Positions 24,586 to 32,132 of a stretch of DNA of 64,000 bases are shown here, in pieces (within the stretch, counting starts at the first letter, position 1; every line of letters begins with the position of its first letter). Both the position numbers and the translations under genes were made by a program. The DNA lies in assembly GCF_051967035.1 (NCBI RefSeq), contig NZ_JBQCKK010000003.1:62001-126000 (forward strand), written 5' to 3'. The stretch is from Brevibacillus sp051967035. GTDB lineage: Bacteria; Bacillota; Bacilli; Brevibacillales; Brevibacillaceae. Under the pieces are notes generated by a model that was not told where the DNA came from, did no database searches, and saw only the letters and a list, made by a program, of their open reading frames with translations.

Positions 24586-25098
24586 ATGGCACAAATTCGC
24601 TTTCACGACACCAACGAGTACATTTCCGCACCGGAGGAAGTCATTTCCTTCCTGGACAGCCAAGAGATCATTTACGAAAAATGGGGGGTTGACCGTCTGG
24701 ATCCCAAGCACCGTGACAACTACAACCCGACCGAAGAAGAAAAACAAGAGATTCTCGCCGCCTTCAAGCCGGAGATCGACGCGATCAGCCAGCGTCGCGG
24801 CTACCTGACTGCCGACATCATCGTCCTCTCCGACAACACGCCTAACCTCGATGAGCTGCTGGTGAAATTCAAGAACGAGCATCATCATACCGACGATGAG
24901 TGCCGCTTCTGCGTAGACGGTCACGGCATTTTCGCGATCAAGGGTAAAGACGGGCGCTACTTCGACGTCGAGCTAGAGCCAGGCGACCTGATCTCCGTAC
25001 CGCCGAACTTCCGCCACTACTTCACTCTGATGGACGACCGCAAAATCAAAGCGATCCGCCTGTTCGTCACACCTGCGGGCTGGGAAGCCATCTATTAA
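24586..25098 (+). CDS. mtnD: Acireductone dioxygenase
   Basis: A 170-residue cupin that oxidises acireductone to the methionine precursor ketomethylthiobutyrate with iron, or to methylthiopropionate and CO with nickel. The metal ligands are visible: His99, His101 and Glu105 in EHHHTDDECRF, and His144 in PPNFRHYF. AAGGAGG lies 8 bases before the ATG; upstream in-frame codons overlap mtnB and are not translated here. This is the last gene of the operon and is followed by a terminator. The final transaminase mtnE is not in the cluster. Confidence 0.95.
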   Translation: MAQIRFHDTNEYISAPEEVISFLDSQEIIYEKWGVDRLDPKHRDNYNPTEEEKQEILAAFKPEIDAISQRRGYLTADIIVLSDNTPNLDELLVKFKNEHHHTDDECRFCVDGHGIFAIKGKDGRYFDVELEPGDLISVPPNFRHYFTLMDDRKIKAIRLFVTPAGWEAIY

Positions 25099-25116
25099 TC
25101 ATGAATTAAGCAAAGG

Positions 25117-25156
25117 AAGCACCCTGCACCATTCTGTTGGCGCCAGGGTGCTTTTC
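25117..25156 (+). terminator. Terminator of the mtnWXBD operon
   Basis: AAGCACCCTG with CAGGGTGCTTTT separated by a 17-base loop, starting about 18 bp after the mtnD stop. Confidence 0.85.
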
Positions 25157-25167
25157 CTTTTTTCCGC

Positions 25168-26277
25168 TCACTTGATGACACCATCGCCGAGAATCGACAC
25201 TTCCGGCACAATCCGGACATCGGCGTTGGCGAATGCTTTCGGCCAGTCATCCTTCACCTTTTTCCACGCCTCGTACTCATAGGCCCGGGCGTACACGCCA
25301 AAGCCAAACGGGTCCGTCCCGCTCTCCTGGCACTTTTTGACCAGATGGGCGAACTCTTTTCGCAACTCCTCGCTTATCAGCTGCTCCATTTTCTTGTAGT
25401 CTTTTTCCATGTGAAACGGAAACAGCCTTTCGGAAATGGAAACGCGCAGCTTCATTTTCACGTCGAACTGAAACTGATTGTTGCGGTAACTCGTCTTCAC
25501 GCGGCGGTTGATGCCGTTCACCAAAAACGTGAGCCGCTCCTTGATGATCGGATGCTTGTCAGCGTTAGCGAGAAGCGGAATCGTCAGCGACGTCTCGCCT
25601 TGTTTTCCATGACGGATCATCTGGAGCAACATCGTATCTCTTGCTTCGAGGAGCGTGGCATACCTGCCGTCCTGCTTTAACAGTGCCGTTCCCAAAACCT
25701 TCAGCGATTTGCCCTTCTTGATCTCCGCGAGCACGGGCGTTTCTCCTTTTTCAAACATCTGCCGATGGAATTCCTGCACCGTCGTCTTGACTGTCAAATT
25801 CCTTTGGTTCGCCTTATCGAGCAGCCTGGTCAGGTGAAGCGGAAGACGAGGCTTATCGGTCGGACTAAAATGAAACAAATCCTTGATCGGCCCATCGCAA
25901 ATAATCACGCGCGCATTCACCGTAAAACGCGCATCGCGAAACATCACATCCAACAATCGAAACCAATCCGGATGCTCCAGCAGTTTTTTCCCGATGACAA
26001 ACACCTGGATTTTGCCTGACAGCGTAAGGGCGGTCACCACTCCGTCAAACCGTCCCCTTGCCTGCCGAAGCGACTCTACCTTGACTCCGTACTCCTCTTC
26101 CTTATCCTTGGCTTCTTTGCTAAATACCGGGCTGGATAAATACACCAGCAGCTCATTTTTTTCATCCAGGTCCACCCCTGTCATCAAGGTAATGGTCGCA
26201 TCCTCCAGGTCAATCCGGTCCATACACCCTGTCAACAGGGCAATCGTACCCAAAAGCAACAGAATTCGTCCAAACAC
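25168..26277 (-). CDS. Spore germination lipoprotein, GerC family (ger operon 1)
   Basis: A 369-residue Ger(x)C lipoprotein, the third subunit of a nutrient germinant receptor in the spore inner membrane. With the chosen GTG start, the signal peptide is MFGRILLLLGTIALLTGC, with lipobox L-L-T-G-C and lipidated Cys18. Family blocks include ATITLMTGVDLDEKN, FVIGKKLLEH and the C-terminal ISERLFPF and CQESGTDPFGFG. The start at 26277 was chosen because AAAGGGGTGA lies 10 bases before it; GTG at 26292, overlapping the GerB stop, is an alternative. It follows the GerB gene directly. There is no promoter between, so it is the last gene of the A-B-C operon. Confidence 0.88.
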   Translation of the reverse strand: MFGRILLLLGTIALLTGCMDRIDLEDATITLMTGVDLDEKNELLVYLSSPVFSKEAKDKEEEYGVKVESLRQARGRFDGVVTALTLSGKIQVFVIGKKLLEHPDWFRLLDVMFRDARFTVNARVIICDGPIKDLFHFSPTDKPRLPLHLTRLLDKANQRNLTVKTTVQEFHRQMFEKGETPVLAEIKKGKSLKVLGTALLKQDGRYATLLEARDTMLLQMIRHGKQGETSLTIPLLANADKHPIIKERLTFLVNGINRRVKTSYRNNQFQFDVKMKLRVSISERLFPFHMEKDYKKMEQLISEELRKEFAHLVKKCQESGTDPFGFGVYARAYEYEAWKKVKDDWPKAFANADVRIVPEVSILGDGVIK

Positions 26278-26288
26278 GTTGATGCCGC

Positions 26289-27380
26289 TCACCCCTTTAC
26301 CGACCTGCGCAGCAGCCAGATCGGCACCGAAGCCAAAATGGGCAGCGCGTATCCGAATAGCAACCCGCCATAGCTCCACCACTCGGTCCATTTTTGCAAA
26401 TCCATGAACGTAGGCGTATACAGCCAGAGGATGGCGATGACCAGCAGCAAAGCAATACCTAGATGCTTCCGATGATCGGCCGCTCCAAACAATTGGCTCG
26501 ACGAGAAGACCGTAAAATACAGGTAAGGAAAGCTCGTTGTAGACAGGTAGAACAAATAGAAAGCGAGAAAAATAATATCCATTCGCTCCAAGAACCGATA
26601 CTCAATGACCTTCCATAAATTCAACGTGGGCCACGTGTATTGCAAGATTTCATCGGGGCTGAAAAACGCGTAACTGAACAAGGTGATATTCATAAAAATC
26701 AGCATGGACAAGGTATTCGCTACAATAATGCCAAGCGATGCGTACTGCTTTCTCTGCAAAAAAGGGTAGAGAAAAAAAGCCAGTTCAAACCCCAGGAAGG
26801 ACAGGATCGTGGATTTGGTTCCCGTCAAGATCGGCCCCAAGCCTTCCTTGAAAATCGGGAGCAGATGCAACCAGTTCGTGTGCGGTAAAATGGTGGTCAA
26901 TACGAGCGGCATCCACAGCGTCAAATAAAAGATCAGCTCGGAATATCGCCCAAGCACCCGCAAGCCGCCTTGCAGCACGATATAAGTCGGAAGCGCCAAT
27001 AAAATCACCACCATGTAAGCTGGTGTCTGGCTGAGGATCCATGTATTGATGATCGCCGCCGTACTGGCAATGACCGTCAACGACGCGAAACCGCAGTAGG
27101 CGGCGATGATGACCACGACGGCCTTCCCCAGCCACTTGCCCAAAAAAAGCGGAAGCAGATCGACAATCGTTTGGCCAGGGTATCGCTTCATGATATTGAT
27201 AATCAGCAGGCTGGCCGCGACGGCCGCCAACCACCCAATCAAAATGGAGAGCCATCCGTCCGTCCCGGCCACCTCGGCCAACTCGCGCGGCATGGACAAA
27301 ACGCCAATTCCAACCTGTGCTCCGTGGATCAGGAAAATGTACTGGAAGATCGTCAGTTCATTGAAGGCATATTTTTTCAT
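26289..27380 (-). CDS. Spore germination permease, GerB family (ger operon 1)
   Basis: A 363-residue integral membrane protein with about 10 helices of the GerAB family in the APC superfamily. This subunit binds the germinant, often an amino acid. HGAQVGIGVLSMPRELAEVA is the conserved first-helix region where ligands bind in transporters of this fold, followed by GWLAAVAASLLIINI and RYPGQTIVDLLP. It overlaps the GerA stop by 4 bp (ATGA) and its own stop overlaps or adjoins the GerC start. The nutrient sensed cannot be read from sequence. Confidence 0.92.
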   Translation of the reverse strand: MKKYAFNELTIFQYIFLIHGAQVGIGVLSMPRELAEVAGTDGWLSILIGWLAAVAASLLIINIMKRYPGQTIVDLLPLFLGKWLGKAVVVIIAAYCGFASLTVIASTAAIINTWILSQTPAYMVVILLALPTYIVLQGGLRVLGRYSELIFYLTLWMPLVLTTILPHTNWLHLLPIFKEGLGPILTGTKSTILSFLGFELAFFLYPFLQRKQYASLGIIVANTLSMLIFMNITLFSYAFFSPDEILQYTWPTLNLWKVIEYRFLERMDIIFLAFYLFYLSTTSFPYLYFTVFSSSQLFGAADHRKHLGIALLLVIAILWLYTPTFMDLQKWTEWWSYGGLLFGYALPILASVPIWLLRRSVKG

Positions 27381-28909
27381 TTTCCATCTCCTCTGGGACG
27401 GTTATCTCCCTGCCGTTTGGACTGAATGACTCTGGCGCCAGCCGGCCGCTCCCGCATGCTCCACAGCGGCAGTCGCAGCATGAAGTCTTTCCAGTCGCTG
27501 AAACGAACAGGCGCCAGTGGGCTTCCGTACGGGACGCCGAGCGATTCCAGTTGGATCAGATGACCGATCATTCCCATCAGCCCGACAATAATCCCGACAA
27601 TGCCAAACATCGCCGCCAGCACCATCATCAGAAAGCGGAGCAGGCGAACCGCAGAGGCCATATCGTAATTCGGGATGATAAACGACGAGATGGCCGTAAA
27701 CGCGACCACGATTACCATGATGTTGCTGACAATCCCCGCCTGAACGACCGCCTGTCCAATCACGATCCCCCCTACGATCCCTACCGTCTGCCCGATGGGC
27801 GCAGGCAGCCTGACCCCCGCTTCCCGCAACATTTCCAAAGTCAGCTCCATAATCATCGCTTCGATCAAAGGAGGAAACGGCACTCTCTCCCGCGATTCGC
27901 CGACCGATAAGATCAAGTCGAGCGGAATCACCTCGTAGTTGTACGAAATCAAGGCGATGTAAACGGCGGGAAGAAAGGTCGCAATCAGAAAGGCCAGCCC
28001 GCGTAAAAATCGAATAAACGTCGCTACCAGCCAGCGGGTACTGTAATCGTCCACGCTTTGGAAAAAGGCAGAAAACGTAGCGGGGCCGATCAAGACGCTG
28101 GGAGAACGGTCTACCACGACGGCGATCTTGCCCTGCAAAATGTGCGCTGCCGCCGAATCGGGCCGCTCCGTCATCATAAATTGCGGAAAAGGGGAAAACG
28201 GGTTGTCTTCAATCAACTCGCCCAGCTCGCCTGTATTGAGAATCGAGTCGATCCGGATGAGCTTGATCCGGTCCTCCAGTTCCTGCAAAACCTCCGGATG
28301 AACCACATCGTGCAAAAACATGACCGACACCCTCGTCGCTCCCCTGTCCCCGACCCAAAAATCCTTGATCTTCAACTCCCGGTTGGGCAAGTAACGGCGA
28401 ATGAGAGCGATATTTTGAATGCCTGTCTCCACAAACCCCTGGTGGGCGCCCTTCAAGGATGCTTCCAGCTGCGGGTCCTCAATCGCTCGCTGCGGCCATC
28501 CGTGCGTCTCCAGAACGAACGCCTCGTTACGTCCTTCTACGAACAGGATACAGCTGCCGGCCAAAATCTCCTTTTCGATCGTGCCAAAATCGTGGGCGAT
28601 CGAGACTTTCCCCACCGACAACAGATCGAGAATGCCCACTTCTCCCTGGTCTCGCTCCAGCATCGGCCGCAGCACGTTGTTGTTAATGGAGTTTTTGTCC
28701 ACGAGTCCGGTCAAATAAACGATCGCTGCCGTCCCTTCGACCAGTCTGCTCTCAAACGTGCGAATCACCAGGTCAGGGGTTAGCGTGAATATGTTCTCCA
28801 GTTCGCTGATATTTTCGCTTAGGCGGTCGCGTAACGGCCGGGCATGGGACGGCTGAAGTCTGTCTTTTGCCGCTACCCGCTTCCTTGTGAGCCATCCTCT
28901 CATCGTCAT
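27377..28909 (-). CDS. Spore germination receptor subunit, GerA family (ger operon 1)
   Basis: A roughly 510-residue GerA-family subunit. It has a soluble N-terminal region with LSENISELENIFTLTPDLVI and VYLTGLVDKN, then the signature PFPPLIEAMIMELTLEMLREAG with APIGQTVGIVGGIVIGQAVV in a membrane domain of about 4-5 helices, and a C-terminal tail. The N-terminal domain packs against the GerC and GerB subunits in known receptors. The start is uncertain: 28909 (M-T-M-R-G-W) gives a family-like N terminus, while a GTG at 28984 would add 25 residues. Neither has a strong ribosome binding site. First gene of the A-B-C operon; GerB overlaps its stop by 4 bp. Confidence 0.88.
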   Translation of the reverse strand: MTMRGWLTRKRVAAKDRLQPSHARPLRDRLSENISELENIFTLTPDLVIRTFESRLVEGTAAIVYLTGLVDKNSINNNVLRPMLERDQGEVGILDLLSVGKVSIAHDFGTIEKEILAGSCILFVEGRNEAFVLETHGWPQRAIEDPQLEASLKGAHQGFVETGIQNIALIRRYLPNRELKIKDFWVGDRGATRVSVMFLHDVVHPEVLQELEDRIKLIRIDSILNTGELGELIEDNPFSPFPQFMMTERPDSAAAHILQGKIAVVVDRSPSVLIGPATFSAFFQSVDDYSTRWLVATFIRFLRGLAFLIATFLPAVYIALISYNYEVIPLDLILSVGESRERVPFPPLIEAMIMELTLEMLREAGVRLPAPIGQTVGIVGGIVIGQAVVQAGIVSNIMVIVVAFTAISSFIIPNYDMASAVRLLRFLMMVLAAMFGIVGIIVGLMGMIGHLIQLESLGVPYGSPLAPVRFSDWKDFMLRLPLWSMRERPAGARVIQSKRQGDNRPRGDGK

Positions 28910-29067
28910 CTCGAACCGTTCCCATCCTCTGCTAAGTTGTTCTGTTAGCGTTCGTCGCCCCTTCCCAAAATATGCATCACGCACAGCTCACCCGCCGCTG
29001 ACGTTCAGGCAAAGAAACACAGCCTAAGCCGTTTACCGTGGGCCTTCTCTGTGCTGGCTGGCAAAAG

Positions 29068-29094
29068 AAAAAAAGCGAAGAATGATTTCTTCGC
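29068..29094 (-). terminator. Terminator of the fadN-fadA-fadE operon
   Basis: An 8-bp perfect stem GCGAAGAA with TTCTTCGC (29075-29082, 29087-29094), then a run of seven T on the minus strand. It follows the fadE stop by about 26 bp. Confidence 0.85.
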
Positions 29095-29119
29095 TCCTTT
29101 TGGCGTCTGCGTGTGAGGC

Positions 29120-30898
29120 TTACACCGCGTATCCGCCCGCTTCGATAACGTGATCGGCAATCGCCCGTTTCAGCGCCACCGTATTGATCGGCGTACGGCG
29201 TGTCAGCTTTTTCAGGATCGAGAGGCGCAGGCGCAGCTCATCCCCTTCTTCCATGGCCGCGAGCGCTTCCTTCGCCCACGCCTCGATGCGATCAAACGCT
29301 TCATGCACATAGACCGCCGTCAGCGCCAGTTTTTGCTGCTCCGCTTCCAGCCCGTTTGCCGCGATCGCTTTTTCCGTGCGCTTCACGATGCTGTCCATTG
29401 CGTACAGCTCGATCAGCATGTCAGCCGCGAACGCCAGCAACTCCTGCTCTTTGGAAATGGCTTGCTGGTACTTCATCAGCGCAGAGCCTGCCACCATCAG
29501 GATGATTTTGCGCGTCATGCTGAGCAGGTGCTTCTCAAGTGCAAGCGGCGCGTCCTCGATCTCCTCGGGGTAGTAGCTCATCAGCTCGGCTTGCAGGCTC
29601 GTCGCTGCTTGCAGAAGCGGCAGCTCGCCCTTCATCGCCTTTTTCACCAACGTGTCCGGGATGAGCAGTCGGTTAATCTCGTTCGTACCTTCGAAAATCC
29701 GGTTGATTCGCGAGTCGCGGTACAGGTTCTCAATCTCGTACTCGGACATGAAGCCGTATCCGCCGTGGATTTGTACGCCTTCGTCCACGCAGTAGTCCAA
29801 GACCTCCGTCGCGAACACTTTGTTGATCGAGCATTCGATGGCGTAGTCGGCAATCGCCTTCGCGACTTCCGCGCCGTCATCCGCTTTTTCGCCCAGACGG
29901 CCGAGCGCGGTGTCAAACAGGCCGACCGTCCGGTAGACGGAGCTTTCGGCAGCGTACGTTTTGATCGCCATGTTCGCCAATTTGTTTTTAATCAGAGTGA
30001 AGTTGGCGATTGGCGTTTTAAACTGCTTCCGCTCCTTCGCATAGTTTGTCGCCAGCTCCAACGCTTTTTTCGAGGAGCCGACCGCGCCGACTGCCAGCTT
30101 GTAGCGGCCTACGTTCAGAATGTTGAAGGCGATGACGTGGCCTTTGCCCGGCTCGCCCAACAGGTTTTCCACAGGCACGGGCACATCCTGCAAAATGACC
30201 GTGCGGGTCGAGGAGCATTTGATGCCCATTTTCTTCTCTTCCGGTCCAAACGAGACGCCAGGGAAGGTACGCTCGACGATAAAGGCGGTGAATTTTTCCC
30301 CGTCGATTTTCGCATAGACGATAAACACGTCGGCAAAGCCCGCGTTCGTGATCCATTGCTTCTCTCCGTTGAGGATGTAATGCTTGCCGTCGGCAGAGAG
30401 AGTCGCTGTCGTTTTGGCTCCCAGCGCATCGGACCCGGAGCCCGGCTCTGTCAGGCAATAGGCCGCGATCCGTTTTCCAGACGCCAGATCAGGCAGATAG
30501 CGCTGCTTCTGCTCTTCGTTTCCAAAGTATACGATGGGCAGCGAACCGATCCCCACATGTGCGCCGTAGCTCAGCGCGAAGCCGCGCGCGAGCGAAAATT
30601 TTTCGGTGACCAAAGCCGTGCTGACTTTATCCAGGCCAAGTCCGTCGTACTTCTCCGGCACATCGCCAGCCAAGAGGCCCAGCTTCCCGGCTTCTTTCAA
30701 CAGGCGCACGGAAATGTCGAAGTTGTGCTTTTCCAATTCCTCCAGATGCGGCCGGACTTCGTTGACGACAAAATCTTCTGTCGTTTTCGCGATCATTTTC
30801 TGCTCGTCGCTGTACTCCTCCGGCACGAACACGTCGTCTGCCGAACCTGCGTCAATCAAAAAGCTTCCACCACGGATCAATTCTTTCGTATCTGCCAT
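29120..30898 (-). CDS. fadE: Acyl-CoA dehydrogenase FadE (beta-oxidation)
   Basis: A 592-residue FAD-dependent acyl-CoA dehydrogenase (about the length of B. subtilis YusJ/FadE, 594). It oxidises acyl-CoA to trans-2-enoyl-CoA, the first step of beta-oxidation. The FAD/substrate segments are AYCLTEPGSGSDALGAKT and GEKQWITNAGFADV; QIHGGYGFMSEYEIENLYRD is the conserved C-terminal block, and the likely catalytic Glu lies in RIFEGTNEINR. The extended C-terminal helical region, compared with 380-residue dehydrogenases, is typical of this group. It ends the fadN-fadA-fadE operon; 36 bp separate it from fadA. An antisense open frame of similar length is a codon-bias shadow. Confidence 0.93.
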   Translation of the reverse strand: MADTKELIRGGSFLIDAGSADDVFVPEEYSDEQKMIAKTTEDFVVNEVRPHLEELEKHNFDISVRLLKEAGKLGLLAGDVPEKYDGLGLDKVSTALVTEKFSLARGFALSYGAHVGIGSLPIVYFGNEEQKQRYLPDLASGKRIAAYCLTEPGSGSDALGAKTTATLSADGKHYILNGEKQWITNAGFADVFIVYAKIDGEKFTAFIVERTFPGVSFGPEEKKMGIKCSSTRTVILQDVPVPVENLLGEPGKGHVIAFNILNVGRYKLAVGAVGSSKKALELATNYAKERKQFKTPIANFTLIKNKLANMAIKTYAAESSVYRTVGLFDTALGRLGEKADDGAEVAKAIADYAIECSINKVFATEVLDYCVDEGVQIHGGYGFMSEYEIENLYRDSRINRIFEGTNEINRLLIPDTLVKKAMKGELPLLQAATSLQAELMSYYPEEIEDAPLALEKHLLSMTRKIILMVAGSALMKYQQAISKEQELLAFAADMLIELYAMDSIVKRTEKAIAANGLEAEQQKLALTAVYVHEAFDRIEAWAKEALAAMEEGDELRLRLSILKKLTRRTPINTVALKRAIADHVIEAGGYAV

Positions 30899-30934
30899 GC
30901 TATCCCTCTCCTTGTCTGAAAATGGATGTACGTG

Positions 30935-32113
30935 CTAGATCATTTCAAAAACGCCTGCCGCTCCCATGCCTCCGCCGATACACATGGTCACGACGCCGTA
31001 CTTGCCGCCTCTGCGCTTCATTTCATTCAAGAGCGAGACGGTCAGCTTCGCGCCACTGCAACCGAGTGGATGCCCCAAGGCGATAGCGCCGCCGTTGACG
31101 TTTACTTTTTCCGGGTCCAGGCCAAGCTCGCGAATGACCGCAATCGACTGGGACGCGAACGCTTCGTTCAGCTCGAACAAATCGACGTCGTCCAGGCTGA
31201 TTCCCGCCAGCTTCAACGCTTTCGGGATCGCCACGACCGGACCGATTCCCATGACGTCCGGGTCCACCCCGCCAACGGTAAAGGAGCGGAACCTGGCGAT
31301 AGGCGAAACGCCCAGCTCTGCCGCCTTGTCGGCTGACATGACGATCACCGCTGCCGCGCCGTCGCTCGTCTGCGAGGAGTTCCCGGCCGTTACGCTGCCC
31401 TGCACGTGGAAGACCGGCTTCAGCTTGGCGAGCGCCTCCAGCGTCGTATCCGGGCGCGCGCCTTCGTCCTTGTCAAAAATGCGCTCGCGGATATGCACCT
31501 TTCCCGCTTCGTCTACCGTGTACTGCTTCACCGTCAGCGGCACGATTTCGTCCTGGAACTTGCCCGCGCTGATGGCCGCGACCGCGCGCTGATGGCTGCG
31601 GAGCGCAAACGCATCCTGGTCTTCACGGGTGACATGGTAGCGCCGCGCCACTTCCTCCGCCGTATGCCCCATGCTCATGTACGCCTCCGGCTTTGTCTCC
31701 ACCAGGGTCGGATTGAGCGCGACCTTGTGGCCGAGCATGGGCACCAGGCTCATGCTCTCCACGCCGCCTGCCACCAGCACGTCCGAGCTGCCGACCATAA
31801 TCTGTTGCGCCGCATAGGCGATCGTCTGCAAGCCGGAGGAACAAAAACGGTTGATCGTAATGCCCGCGACATTTGTCGGCAGTCCGGCGCGCAGCCCGAT
31901 CAGCCGCGCCATGTTCATGCCCTGCTCCGCTTCCGGTACCGCCGTCCCCATGATGACATCCTCGATATCCGCCGGGTTCAGCTGCGGGACGCGGCGGAGC
32001 AAATCCGCTACGACCGCTGCCCCCATATCGACGGGATGCACGTCCTTGAGGCTTCCTTTTTTCGCTCGGCCGACCGCAGTCCGGGCCCCTGCAACAATTA
32101 CTGCTTCTCTCAT
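30935..32113 (-). CDS. fadA: Acetyl-CoA acyltransferase (3-ketoacyl-CoA thiolase) FadA
   Basis: A 392-residue thiolase that cleaves 3-ketoacyl-CoA with CoA to acetyl-CoA and a shortened acyl-CoA. NRFCSSGLQTIAYAA holds the acyl-accepting Cys, GGVESMSLVP the conserved block, NEAFASQS and GGAIALGHPLGCSGAKL the catalytic His, and VVTMCIGGGMGAAG the second Cys. Length fits degradative thiolases. It lies 19 bp after the fadN stop and 36 bp before the fadE start, all on the minus strand. The order fadN-fadA-fadE is that of B. subtilis. Confidence 0.95.
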   Translation of the reverse strand: MREAVIVAGARTAVGRAKKGSLKDVHPVDMGAAVVADLLRRVPQLNPADIEDVIMGTAVPEAEQGMNMARLIGLRAGLPTNVAGITINRFCSSGLQTIAYAAQQIMVGSSDVLVAGGVESMSLVPMLGHKVALNPTLVETKPEAYMSMGHTAEEVARRYHVTREDQDAFALRSHQRAVAAISAGKFQDEIVPLTVKQYTVDEAGKVHIRERIFDKDEGARPDTTLEALAKLKPVFHVQGSVTAGNSSQTSDGAAAVIVMSADKAAELGVSPIARFRSFTVGGVDPDVMGIGPVVAIPKALKLAGISLDDVDLFELNEAFASQSIAVIRELGLDPEKVNVNGGAIALGHPLGCSGAKLTVSLLNEMKRRGGKYGVVTMCIGGGMGAAGVFEMI

Positions 32114-32132
32114 CGTTTTACCCTCCTTTTCC

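Noticed and set aside
29150..30919. Plus-strand 589-codon frame
   Set aside because: Antisense shadow of fadE; no domain, no ribosome binding site.
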